A stretch of 47,940 nt of DNA, taken from JAPLZH01 sp964450345. Lineage in GTDB: Bacteria > Patescibacteriota > Minisyncoccia > Phycocordibacterales > PALSA-1337. The position numbers and the translations under genes are program-made. Positions 40,049 through 47,700 of the stretch are shown here, piece after piece; positions within the stretch are counted from its first letter, which is position 1, and every line of letters begins with the position of its first letter. The DNA is taken from contig CAYVEL010000005.1 in NCBI GenBank assembly GCA_964450345.1, positions 1 to 47,940 of the forward strand, read 5' to 3'. The notes below the pieces were generated by a model. That model saw only the letters and a list, made by a program, of their open reading frames with translations. It did not search any database and was not told the origin of the DNA.

Positions 40049-43000
40049 ATGAACATGGATATTTTTGAGGCTCAGTATAAGCGTTTAAATAAGAAGCAGA
40101 AGCTCGCAGTAGACACTATAGAAGGTCCTGTGATGGTGGTAGCGGGTCCTGGTACTGGAAAGACGTCTATTCTTACGCTCCGTATAGCTAATATCCTTAA
40201 ACAGACAGATGCAGATCCTGATAGTATTCTCGCTCTTACTTTTACCGAAGCAGGAGTTCAAGCTATGAGAAAAAAGCTCCTAGAGATCATAGGTCCTAGA
40301 GCACATAAGATTAATATTCATACTTTCCATGGTTTTTCTAATGGTTTGATTCAGGAATATCCAGAAAAATTTCCTAAGATTATCGGAGCTAGTAATGTTT
40401 CCGATTTTGATCAAATAAAAATAATTGAAGAAATTATTCAAAATAGTGATTTTAAAATTCTTAAACCCTGGGGCGATCCTCTTTATTATGTAACCCACGC
40501 ACTTTCTGAAATTAAGAATATGAAGCGTGATGGTGTTGGTGCAGAAGAATTTAAAAAAGCATTAAATGAATCTAAAGAAGAATTAGCTAATAGGACAGAT
40601 ATATATCATGAGAAAGGTGCTCATAAAGGTAAGAAAAAAAGTGAAATAGTAGATAAAGAGCGTGAAAATGAGAAAAATACAGAACTTCTTTCTGTATACG
40701 AAGGTTATGAATCAGCTTTAAGAAAGAGAAAGCTATATGACTATGAAGATATGATAGTAGAGACAGTTAAGGTGCTTAGAGCAGACGAAGATTTTCTAAG
40801 ATCTCTTCAGGAAAAGTATCAATATATTCTCGCCGATGAGCATCAGGATGCAAATAATTCTCAAAATGCGATTCTGGAAACACTTTCTAATTTTCATAGT
40901 GACCCAAATCTTTTTATTGTGGGAGATGAGAAGCAGGCTATTTTCAGATTCCAAGGAGCATCACTTGAGAACTTTCTTTATTTTAAGAAGATATATCCAA
41001 GCGCACTGTTAATTGATCTTGAGGACAACTACCGTTCCACTCAGAATATTCTAGATGCTTCACATAGTTTGATTGAGCATAACCCTAATGGTGGAATCGA
41101 GAGAACTAAACTTCAGGCGAATAGTAAAGCTAAGGTTAAGCCGGTGAATTTCGCTGTGTTTAATAAGAAAGACTTCGAATTGCGTTACGTGGCCAGCGAA
41201 ATTCAAGAACTAATTAAAGCAGGAGAAAAACCAGAAGAAATAGCTATCATATATCGTGAGAATAGAGACTCTGCACCTATAGCAGAAACTCTTTCTAGAA
41301 TAGGTATTCCTTTTCAGGTAGAGTCAGATAAGAATTTATTAGATGATTCTAGAATTTCTGTTTTAATTAATCTATTTAAAGCGATATCTAATCCGACCGA
41401 TAAGATAAATCTTGCTAAAGCATTATTATTTAATTTTTGGAATATTCCTCATATTTCTGTCTATAAGACTCTCGCAAAATCAGAGAGACATGGCGAGAAG
41501 GCACTTCATGAATTAATTCGCGATGAGAAGGCTCTTAGTTTAATCATAGGAGATGATGCTTCTGGTATTTTAGACATATCAAAGAAAATTGATTCATGGT
41601 CTAGAAAAGCTCTAGAGATTTCATTCCCAGAATTATTCGAAATAGTTTTAAAAGAATCTGGATATTTAACCTATCTTCTGAACAGTAAAGAGTATTTAGA
41701 TAATATGTCAGTTCTAGAATCTTTCTATGGAGAAGTGAAGAAAATGGCTGGATCAAAGAAAGAATATTCTTTAAGTGACTTTATGGATTTCGTTTCTGTA
41801 ACTGAAAATCATGGAATATATATAAAGGGTGCGGTTAATACTTTATCTACTGGTAAGGTTAGATTAATGACAGCACATAAGTCTAAGGGATTGGAGTTTA
41901 ATCATGTTTATATAATAAACGCGAACGCTCGCAAGTGGGAAGAGAAGAAAAATCGCGCGAAATTTAAGCTTCCAGAAAGCATAGCTAAATCGTCAGAAGC
42001 ATCTAGAAATATAGAAGATGAACGCAGACTTTTCTATGTAGCCCTTACTCGTGCTCGTTCAAATATCAATATTACTGCCAGTTTACAGGATATAGATGGT
42101 AAGCAGGATATTCCTACTCAATTTATTTCAGAAATTGATGAAAGTTTAGTTACTAAGGTGTCGGACGAATTTGTTAAAGAATTAGAATCTAAATTCAGCA
42201 CAGATTTAACTCATCATTTTACTAGAGTAGAGAATAAGATTGATAAGGAGGACGAATCATTTATTAAAGAAAAATTCTTAGAACAAGGTCTTTCTGTGAC
42301 TCATTTAAATAATTATTTAAAATGTCCTTGGCATTATTTCTTTGTTAATTTACTTAGAGTTCCACAAGCTCAGAATAATTCCTTAATGTTTGGTAATGCT
42401 GTTCACGAAACTTTAAGAATCTATTTTAATAAGTATAAAGAAGAAGCAGAACCAGCTGTGGACGAAATGCTTAGAATATTCGAGTTTGAACTATCAAGAC
42501 AGCCAATATTAAAGAAAGACTTTAAGAGTATGCTAGAGCGCGGAAGAGAGGCATTAGACGGCTATTTTAGGCATTATAAAGGCACTTGGACTAGGAATCT
42601 AATGACAGAGTTTAGTATTAAGGGAGCTACTATTCCTCTTGATATTAAAGTTAATGGAAAACAAGCTGAAGTTTTACTTAACGGTAAGCTCGATAGGGTG
42701 GAATTTCTAGATTCTTCTAATGTTAATGTAGTGGATTATAAGACAGGCGATCCTAAGAGTAGAAATCATATTCTAGGAGAGACCAAAGATTCAAATGGTG
42801 ATTATTTCAGACAGCTTACTTTCTATAAACTTCTAATTGATTCTGATAAGAAAAAAGGTTGGAATATGGTTTCGGCAGAAATAGATTTTATTGAACCCAC
42901 AGATACCGGAAAATATAAGAAGGAAAAATTTGAAGTTACTGAATCTGATGTAGAAAAGCTTATCGAATTGATCAAAACAGTTTCTAAAGAAATAATAAAT

Positions 43001-43081
43001 GTAGAATTTTGGGATAAGGGTTGTGGAGAAAAAGATTGTGAATATTGTAAGCTAAGAACTGATTTAAAGAGATTGAGTTAG
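40049..43081 (+). CDS. UvrD/AddA-type helicase fused to a PD-(D/E)XK nuclease with Fe-S-type cysteines
   Basis: 1010 residues. SF1A helicase motifs: Walker A AGPGTGKTS at about 33-41, ALTFTEAGVQAMRKKL (Ia), LADEHQDANNSQ (Walker B, about 262), VGDEKQAIFRFQGA (III), LEDNYRST (IV), and VRLMTAHKSKGLEFNHVYI with FYVALTRARSNINI (V-VI). The C-terminal 260 residues form a RecB/AddB/Cas4-like nuclease: SVTHLNNYLKCPWHYFF with Cys at about 758, FGNAVHETL, DRVEFLDSS-x3-VVDYKTGD as catalytic core, and a terminal C-x4-C-x2-C (GCGEKDCEYC). This cysteine set is how AddB and Cas4 hold a [4Fe-4S] cluster. Likely role: resection or repair of double-strand breaks. Confidence 0.9.
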   Translation: MNMDIFEAQYKRLNKKQKLAVDTIEGPVMVVAGPGTGKTSILTLRIANILKQTDADPDSILALTFTEAGVQAMRKKLLEIIGPRAHKINIHTFHGFSNGLIQEYPEKFPKIIGASNVSDFDQIKIIEEIIQNSDFKILKPWGDPLYYVTHALSEIKNMKRDGVGAEEFKKALNESKEELANRTDIYHEKGAHKGKKKSEIVDKERENEKNTELLSVYEGYESALRKRKLYDYEDMIVETVKVLRADEDFLRSLQEKYQYILADEHQDANNSQNAILETLSNFHSDPNLFIVGDEKQAIFRFQGASLENFLYFKKIYPSALLIDLEDNYRSTQNILDASHSLIEHNPNGGIERTKLQANSKAKVKPVNFAVFNKKDFELRYVASEIQELIKAGEKPEEIAIIYRENRDSAPIAETLSRIGIPFQVESDKNLLDDSRISVLINLFKAISNPTDKINLAKALLFNFWNIPHISVYKTLAKSERHGEKALHELIRDEKALSLIIGDDASGILDISKKIDSWSRKALEISFPELFEIVLKESGYLTYLLNSKEYLDNMSVLESFYGEVKKMAGSKKEYSLSDFMDFVSVTENHGIYIKGAVNTLSTGKVRLMTAHKSKGLEFNHVYIINANARKWEEKKNRAKFKLPESIAKSSEASRNIEDERRLFYVALTRARSNINITASLQDIDGKQDIPTQFISEIDESLVTKVSDEFVKELESKFSTDLTHHFTRVENKIDKEDESFIKEKFLEQGLSVTHLNNYLKCPWHYFFVNLLRVPQAQNNSLMFGNAVHETLRIYFNKYKEEAEPAVDEMLRIFEFELSRQPILKKDFKSMLERGREALDGYFRHYKGTWTRNLMTEFSIKGATIPLDIKVNGKQAEVLLNGKLDRVEFLDSSNVNVVDYKTGDPKSRNHILGETKDSNGDYFRQLTFYKLLIDSDKKKGWNMVSAEIDFIEPTDTGKYKKEKFEVTESDVEKLIELIKTVSKEIINVEFWDKGCGEKDCEYCKLRTDLKRLS

Positions 43082-43123
43082 TCGATTAGGTGTCCGGACA
43101 GATTTTAAATAAATTTAAATGAA

Positions 43124-43157
43124 AGCCCTCCCGGCAGATTTCTCTGCGGGGAGGGCT
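43124..43157 (-). terminator. Terminator of cassette D
   Basis: On the minus strand AGCCCTCCCCGCAGA-GAAA-TCTGCCGGGAGGGCT folds into a G+C-rich stem with one mismatch and a GAAA loop, followed by TTTCATTT. It lies between the convergent helicase-nuclease gene and cassette D. Confidence 0.8.
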
Positions 43158-43182
43158 AAATGGCATTTAATGCCGAAGAAAA

Positions 43183-43623
43183 CTAGGCCCAAGCCAATTC
43201 GCGACGAGGCTGACGGGCTTGATTGGAAACGACTTCCACAGGCACGCCCGTCTTGCAGACGGTGCGAATGACGGCGGTCAGATGCTCGCGGAATCCTTGA
43301 TGGAAAGTCGGAAGCGCATAATACATGCCGGAGCCGGTGCGATGAAGGTTGTTTTGATCGGTTCCGCATTTGCGGATATTCCCGACGATGACACAGACAT
43401 TTGAAGGGATCTGACCGGATCCGTAAAGACAGGTGGCGGTAGCTTGCGAATTGAGGACATGAATCATCGCTCCAGGATGTGAACCGCTCACATAATTGTA
43501 TTCGATCGGCCGACCATCAATAGCTTGTGGCAGGTCACTTTGACCAGCGCTTTGAAGCGACTGGTGCATCGCGACTATGATTTTGGGTTTGGAACTAGAA
43601 GGAACAGTAGGGACTTTAGCCAT
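43183..43623 (-). CDS. Protein of unknown family, G+C-rich (cassette D)
   Basis: 146 residues, no signal peptide or membrane helix. It starts MAKVPTVPSSSKPKIIVAMHQ. Features are several His (MHQ, SHPGAMIHVL, LHRTGSG, FHQGFREHL), four Cys (ATCLYG, NVCVIVG, RKCGTD, RTVCKTG) and an Arg-rich tail (ARQPRRELAWA). No domain recognised; the His and Cys content would allow metal binding, but there is no canonical motif. Base composition is about half G+C, with CGG, GCG and CGC codons unlike neighbouring genes. It has a consensus promoter, a leader with a 12-bp palindrome and a tiny upstream frame, and its own terminator. Confidence 0.6.
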   Translation of the reverse strand: MAKVPTVPSSSKPKIIVAMHQSLQSAGQSDLPQAIDGRPIEYNYVSGSHPGAMIHVLNSQATATCLYGSGQIPSNVCVIVGNIRKCGTDQNNLHRTGSGMYYALPTFHQGFREHLTAVIRTVCKTGVPVEVVSNQARQPRRELAWA

Positions 43624-43649
43624 AGTGTGAATTATTTCTAAGTTTACTT

Positions 43650-43675
43650 GTTATTGTTACGACCGTAACAATAAC
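43650..43675. repeat. Perfect 12-bp palindrome in the leader of cassette D
   Basis: GTTATTGTTACG (43650-43661) and CGTAACAATAAC (43664-43675) are separated by two bases. In the transcript this is a stable hairpin between the promoter and the gene. It is not followed by a T-run, so it is not a terminator. It could be a protein-binding site or an RNA switch. Confidence 0.8.
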
Positions 43676-43680
43676 GCCAT
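43657..43680 (-). CDS. Possible leaderless 7-residue leader peptide of cassette D
   Basis: The ATG is 5 nt after the -10 box and opens a frame encoding MALLLRS before TAA. Its codons lie inside the leader palindrome, so translating it would unfold the hairpin. The main gene starts 33 bases further on. Confidence 0.3.
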   Translation of the reverse strand: MALLLRS

Positions 43681-43685
43681 TTGAG

Positions 43686-43714
43686 ATAATACGCCTATAA
43701 TTGAAGTATGTCAA
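43686..43714 (-). promoter_or_regulatory. Consensus promoter of cassette D
   Basis: On the minus strand TTGACA (43709-43714), a 17-bp spacer and TATTAT (43686-43691). Confidence 0.75.
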
Positions 43715-43717
43715 ATT

Positions 43718-43749
43718 AAAATAAACGGCCCAATAGGGCCGTTTATTTT
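43718..43749. terminator. Terminator of the DsbA-like gene
   Basis: AAAATAAACGGCCC and GGGCCGTTTATTTT form a perfect 14-bp stem with an AATA loop. It ends the minus-strand DsbA-like gene, directly ahead of the cassette D promoter. Confidence 0.85.
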
Positions 43750-43779
43750 AGTCTTTTAATTTCTTTTTTTAAAAATAAT

Positions 43780-44526
43780 CTATTCCGCTTTTACTTCTGT
43801 GATTAATAGAGCATCAATAGTAGTCTTTAGAGATTTCATATCAGCACCTTCTACTGGAACTTTCTTTCCAGAGCTTGTGATAACAAAGCTGAAAGGTGTT
43901 CCTGATACTCCCGCAGCTGATCCTGTAATAAATTCTTCATCGATCTTCTGCTTAAACTTTCCACTAGTCATACAAGCATTGAAATCATTTTCATTAATAC
44001 CTACCTGAGCAGCCATCTTAGGTAATAGAGTCTGATCTAGACCTGTTGGAGATTTAGAAGTTACGCCAGGTGTGGTTTCGTATAGAACTTTTGCGAAATC
44101 AAAGAATTTATCTTTTCCTCCTAATGATCCAACACACTCCATAGCATGAGCTTCATTTCCCGCATTTGGATGTAGGATTGTACCATCAGCCATTGGCTTA
44201 TTTAGAGGATAATGTCTGTATACCCAAGCGACTTTTCCATCTTTAGCATAGTCTTTCATTAGAGATACCATTGTTGAATGATAAAGCTTACAGAAAGGAC
44301 ATGATGGGTCAGAGTATTCTACGACCATGATAGGCGCCTTAGGATTACCATAGATATAATCTTTATCAGTTACTGGTGGTAGTAAGTCCTGAGGATTTTT
44401 TACTTCAGCTGTATTTTTTGATGAACCTAATTTAGGTGCTAATTGAGTTAATAAAATAGCTCCTGCAACTATTGCGCCAGCTATTATGATAGCTATCGGT
44501 ATAGTTAATGATTTGTTTGATTCCAT
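43780..44526 (-). CDS. DsbA-like membrane-anchored thiol-disulfide oxidoreductase
   Basis: 248 residues. An N-terminal anchor helix (IPIAIIIAGAIVAGAILLTQL) leads to an extracytoplasmic thioredoxin fold with the active site Cys76-Pro-Phe-Cys79 in YSDPSCPFCKLYHST. The DsbA helical insertion follows, then the cis-proline loop GVSGTPFSFVI. This is the DsbA/BdbD-like group that puts disulfides into exported proteins. A second Cys pair (AMECVG, FNACMT) is in the helical insertion. It would suit the Cys-containing surface proteins in this window. No DsbB or VKOR partner is visible. TATAAT lies 9 nt before the start. Confidence 0.88.
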   Translation of the reverse strand: MESNKSLTIPIAIIIAGAIVAGAILLTQLAPKLGSSKNTAEVKNPQDLLPPVTDKDYIYGNPKAPIMVVEYSDPSCPFCKLYHSTMVSLMKDYAKDGKVAWVYRHYPLNKPMADGTILHPNAGNEAHAMECVGSLGGKDKFFDFAKVLYETTPGVTSKSPTGLDQTLLPKMAAQVGINENDFNACMTSGKFKQKIDEEFITGSAAGVSGTPFSFVITSSGKKVPVEGADMKSLKTTIDALLITEVKAE

Positions 44527-44550
44527 ATTGAGTTAATTATATTACAGATA

Positions 44551-45126
44551 TTAAAAAGGTAAACTGAAAGTCATAGAACTTTCTACTTTTACATCCCAAT
44601 CTCTAGTATCTATACTCAGGTCTTTTAATACTCCCATGTCTTTATATTTTAGCTTTCCATTAGCCATTGCATAATCATAAAGCTCTTTGGTGATTCTAAC
44701 GTCCTCTATACAGTATTTAATGATTTTATCTATTTCACCATTCTGCCACCAAGTAATAGCATCTAGTCCGTGACCAATTTTATTTTTTCCCAGAGTAGCT
44801 TCAGCTAAAGTATCCATCTTTATTCTTCTTCCGAGGGTTTTTTTAACTTCTTTCATTAAATCTAGACTCTTAATCTTAGTTAAGTCGCCAGGATAGTACT
44901 TATTTAGAAGGGGAATATCGAAATGATCACTGTTATATCCTATTAATACATCAGCTCTCTCTATGATAGGCCATAGTTTAGAGAAGTCTTTTTCTAGAAA
45001 GCTTTCGTAAACATCTCTTTCACTGTCATATATGCACACTACAGAAATAGAAAGGGCAGAAGGGTCTGTAGATCCTACTTCTTCGAATGTATTTTTTGTT
45101 TCAATATCGAAAAATATTTTACGCAT
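44551..45126 (-). CDS. DEDDy-type 3'-5' exonuclease (RNase H-like fold)
   Basis: 191 residues. Exo I is IFFDIETKN (Asp7, Glu9), Exo II is VLIGYNSDHFDIPLL with Asp near residue 66-69, and Exo III is YCIEDVRITKELY, with Tyr and Asp four residues apart as in DEDDy enzymes. A DMGVLKDL segment near the end is common in this subgroup, which resembles YprB/RNase_H_2 proteins. It would trim single-stranded DNA or RNA with two metal ions. It is last in the hisS operon; its ATG overlaps the stop of the membrane protein gene (TAATG). Confidence 0.85.
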   Translation of the reverse strand: MRKIFFDIETKNTFEEVGSTDPSALSISVVCIYDSERDVYESFLEKDFSKLWPIIERADVLIGYNSDHFDIPLLNKYYPGDLTKIKSLDLMKEVKKTLGRRIKMDTLAEATLGKNKIGHGLDAITWWQNGEIDKIIKYCIEDVRITKELYDYAMANGKLKYKDMGVLKDLSIDTRDWDVKVESSMTFSLPF

Positions 45127-45560
45127 TATTTTTTTCTTTTATTTCCGTAATTCTTCTTTGATTCTTTTGTTAAGGCTAAAATACCTAGTACTACTACATA
45201 TGATGAGACTACTTCTGGTGGTAGATGATATACCTCGCATGATGTTTCAGAAACACAACTTTTTTCTAGGTAGACCTTTATAGTAATAATAGTAACCATT
45301 AATATGGTCCAAAGTATCACATATACTTCACCAGGATGTCTTTCTTTGTGTGAATCACGCCATCTTTTAAATTCTTTTTCAGCACTGTAAATAGCGAGTA
45401 CTCCAGTATAAATAGCAGCAACGGGAAGGATTAAATCCTTATGCATTAGATCATTAACTGTTATAAAATCCCAGATAATTACGCTAAAGAAAATAACAGT
45501 CCACAGGTTAGTCATCCAGCGCCAGAAGCTAGTTGTTTTATTCCAGAAAAAATTGAACAT
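45126..45560 (-). CDS. Small polytopic membrane protein of unknown function
   Basis: 144 residues with three to four hydrophobic helices (about 17-33, 43-58, 80-95, 115-130) and Trp-rich N-terminal residues (FFWNKTTSFWRWMTNLW). A cytoplasmic basic loop reads KEFKRWRDSHKERHPGEVY, and a Lys-rich tail follows. Two Cys (KSCVSETSC) sit in the last outer loop. No recognised family. It is coupled by TAATG overlaps to hisS upstream and to the exonuclease downstream. Confidence 0.75.
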   Translation of the reverse strand: MFNFFWNKTTSFWRWMTNLWTVIFFSVIIWDFITVNDLMHKDLILPVAAIYTGVLAIYSAEKEFKRWRDSHKERHPGEVYVILWTILMVTIITIKVYLEKSCVSETSCEVYHLPPEVVSSYVVVLGILALTKESKKNYGNKRKK

Positions 45561-46876
45561 TAGAGTGATTTTTTAATTATTTCTCCTATAGTATCTTCTG
45601 AACATTCAAACTCTGCACCGTCAGAAAGTCTCTTAATTAGTAGTTTTCCTGTAGATATTTCGTTATCACCAATAACTACTATGAAAGGAATATTTCTCTT
45701 ATCTGCAAATTTAATTTTATCGCCAACTTTTTTAGTGGTTAGGTCTATGGCAGTATTTAAGCCTGAATTTCTAGATGTCTGAGCAATGTCTTCTGCAAAT
45801 GGAATAGCTTTTTCATCTTTTGGAATTACATATAGTTTAGCTGGGGAAGAATATTTAGGAATTAATTTTCTTGATTCTAAAATATCACGAGCAATGACAT
45901 CGCCGGCACCGAAGCCAACAGCTGTGACTTTCTCTTCACCGAATAGTGATAGAAGGTCATCATATCTACCTCCGCCGAATACACTGCGTTTATTCTGTGG
46001 GTTTAAGTCATACACCTCAAATACTGTACCTGTGTAATAATCGAATCCGCGCATAAGTGTCTGATCGAACACAACATTTGTAATTCCAAGCTCTGTCAGT
46101 CTTCCGATGATTTTCTTTAAATCGGACACACCTTCGTTTTCTGATCTTGTTTCTTGAAGCGCTGAAGTAAATTCCTCGAAGTTTTTAGTATTTAATATTG
46201 ATAGGAAAGCCTGAGACTTTTCTCCAAGTAATTCAGTAAGACCCATTTCGAAAACTTCTTTAGTGATTTTGTTTTTCTTATCAATCAGCTTAGCTAATCT
46301 GTACGACTTATCTTCATCAAGGACTAGAACGTCTTTGGTGATATAGTTCATTATCTTTCTACTATTTAAGCGAATCTCGAAATCTGTATCTCTTAGACCG
46401 TAAGCACGCATAATTTCATATGCTATCTGAATTACTTCTACATCTGCTTCAATTCCTTCAACACCAAAAAGATCAACGTTTAGCTGATAGTGTTCTCTTA
46501 GTCTGCCACGCTGTGGTTGTTCATATCTAAATAGATTTGGAATAGAGTACCAACGAATAGGTAAACCAATTTCACGTTTCTTAGCAGAAACCATTCTGGC
46601 TACAGTAGGGGTCATTTCTGGACGTAGTGTGACTTCACGTTCTCCACGATCTGTAAAAGTGTATGTCTGTTCATTAACAATTTCTTCACCAGATTTAGCT
46701 CTGTATAGTTCTGCGGGTTCTAGAACAGAGGCATTGTATTCCTCGTATCCGAATTTTTCCACAGTTTTTTTCCAGATATTAAAGATCTGATTCTGTACAG
46801 CCATATCTTCCGGGAAGAAGTCGCGGACACCTTTATAACTTTCGGTGCCGAGTTTGGCTTTTTTCTCTTTACTCAT
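45560..46876 (-). CDS. hisS: Histidyl-tRNA synthetase
   Basis: 438 residues, class II synthetase that charges tRNA-His. Motif 1 lies in GVRDFFPEDM onward. Motif 2 is the LRPEMTPTVAR loop and FRYEQPQRGRLREHYQLNVDLFG. The HisRS-specific motifs are RGFDYYTGTVFEVYD and FGGGRYDDLL, and motif 3 is AVGFGAGDVIARDIL. The anticodon-binding domain fills the last 95 residues. The promoter TAAAAT lies exactly 6 nt before the ATG. It is first of three overlapping genes. Confidence 0.95.
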   Translation of the reverse strand: MSKEKKAKLGTESYKGVRDFFPEDMAVQNQIFNIWKKTVEKFGYEEYNASVLEPAELYRAKSGEEIVNEQTYTFTDRGEREVTLRPEMTPTVARMVSAKKREIGLPIRWYSIPNLFRYEQPQRGRLREHYQLNVDLFGVEGIEADVEVIQIAYEIMRAYGLRDTDFEIRLNSRKIMNYITKDVLVLDEDKSYRLAKLIDKKNKITKEVFEMGLTELLGEKSQAFLSILNTKNFEEFTSALQETRSENEGVSDLKKIIGRLTELGITNVVFDQTLMRGFDYYTGTVFEVYDLNPQNKRSVFGGGRYDDLLSLFGEEKVTAVGFGAGDVIARDILESRKLIPKYSSPAKLYVIPKDEKAIPFAEDIAQTSRNSGLNTAIDLTTKKVGDKIKFADKRNIPFIVVIGDNEISTGKLLIKRLSDGAEFECSEDTIGEIIKKSL

Positions 46877-46882
46877 GGCTAT

Positions 46883-46888
46883 ATTTTA
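46883..46888 (-). promoter_or_regulatory. -10 box of hisS, leaderless spacing
   Basis: TAAAAT on the minus strand, 6 nt before the ATG at 46876. Confidence 0.5.
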
Positions 46889-46920
46889 CGTTATTTGCCT
46901 TATTTAGTCTAATTATATAT

Positions 46921-46929
46921 TGTTATAAG
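46921..46929 (+). promoter_or_regulatory. Extended -10 of truB, favouring the second ATG
   Basis: TGT-TATAAG (46924-46929). The first of two adjacent ATGs is only 2 nt downstream and would not be on the transcript. The second (46935) is at 5 nt. Confidence 0.55.
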
Positions 46930-46934
46930 TAATG

Positions 46935-47672
46935 ATGGATAAAATTATAAAAATAAATAAGAAAGTTGGAGAGACTCCTTTCCAGCTTTTGGGAAGAATA
47001 AGAAAAGAAAATCCGAATTTATCTGAAATACCTATGACTTATGCGGGTAGACTAGATCCGATGGCAGAAGGAGAAATGATTATTTTAATCGGTGATGAAT
47101 GTCTTAATAAGGAAAAATATACTGCTTTTGATAAAGAATATATTTCGGAGATAATTTTCGGAATTAATACAGATACAAATGACCTTTTAGGACTAGTGGA
47201 AGGATATATAAATGATTCATCAAATATTCCAGAAGAAAAGATAAAGGAATTTATTGATAAAAATAAAGGTAAAATTATACAGGCTGAGCCGAAATTTTCA
47301 TCGAGAAATATTAAGAAAAATTTAAATAGATTTAGAATGGGGCAGATAGCAGAGGATTTTTCTAAAGAAGTAGATATTTATGAATCAGAGATTTTAGGAA
47401 TATCTAATATAGATAGTGCAGAGTTACTGAAATATATTCAGGAGAACATTTCTCATGTTAGAGGTGATTTTAGACAGGAACTTATTCTAGCTAATTGGAA
47501 AAAGCTGTTAAATGACGATCCTACCAATCTGTTTAAATCATTTAAGGTGCTTAAAATTAGACTGAAAGTTTCTAGTGGTTTCTATGTCAGATCATTTGCT
47601 CGTGATATTGGCGCTCATTTAGGTGTGGGGGCTATTGCGAAAAGCATACTCAGAAGTAAGATTTTTAATTAA
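46935..47672 (+). CDS. truB: tRNA pseudouridine(55) synthase TruB
   Basis: 245 residues from the second of two adjacent ATGs. The N-terminus IIKINKKVGETPFQLL corresponds to the usual family opening. The catalytic aspartate is in MTYAGRLDPMAEGEM (Asp41). The C-terminal part has SGFYVRSFARDIGAHLGVGA, matching the RNA-binding Y-x-RS-x-ARD motif. TruB makes the pseudouridine at position 55 of the T loop of all elongator tRNAs and acts as a tRNA chaperone. The middle region is diverged and helical. It is divergent from hisS across about 55 bases. Confidence 0.85.
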   Translation: MDKIIKINKKVGETPFQLLGRIRKENPNLSEIPMTYAGRLDPMAEGEMIILIGDECLNKEKYTAFDKEYISEIIFGINTDTNDLLGLVEGYINDSSNIPEEKIKEFIDKNKGKIIQAEPKFSSRNIKKNLNRFRMGQIAEDFSKEVDIYESEILGISNIDSAELLKYIQENISHVRGDFRQELILANWKKLLNDDPTNLFKSFKVLKIRLKVSSGFYVRSFARDIGAHLGVGAIAKSILRSKIFN

Positions 47673-47700
47673 TTTTATTTTATATAGTACAATTCATCTA

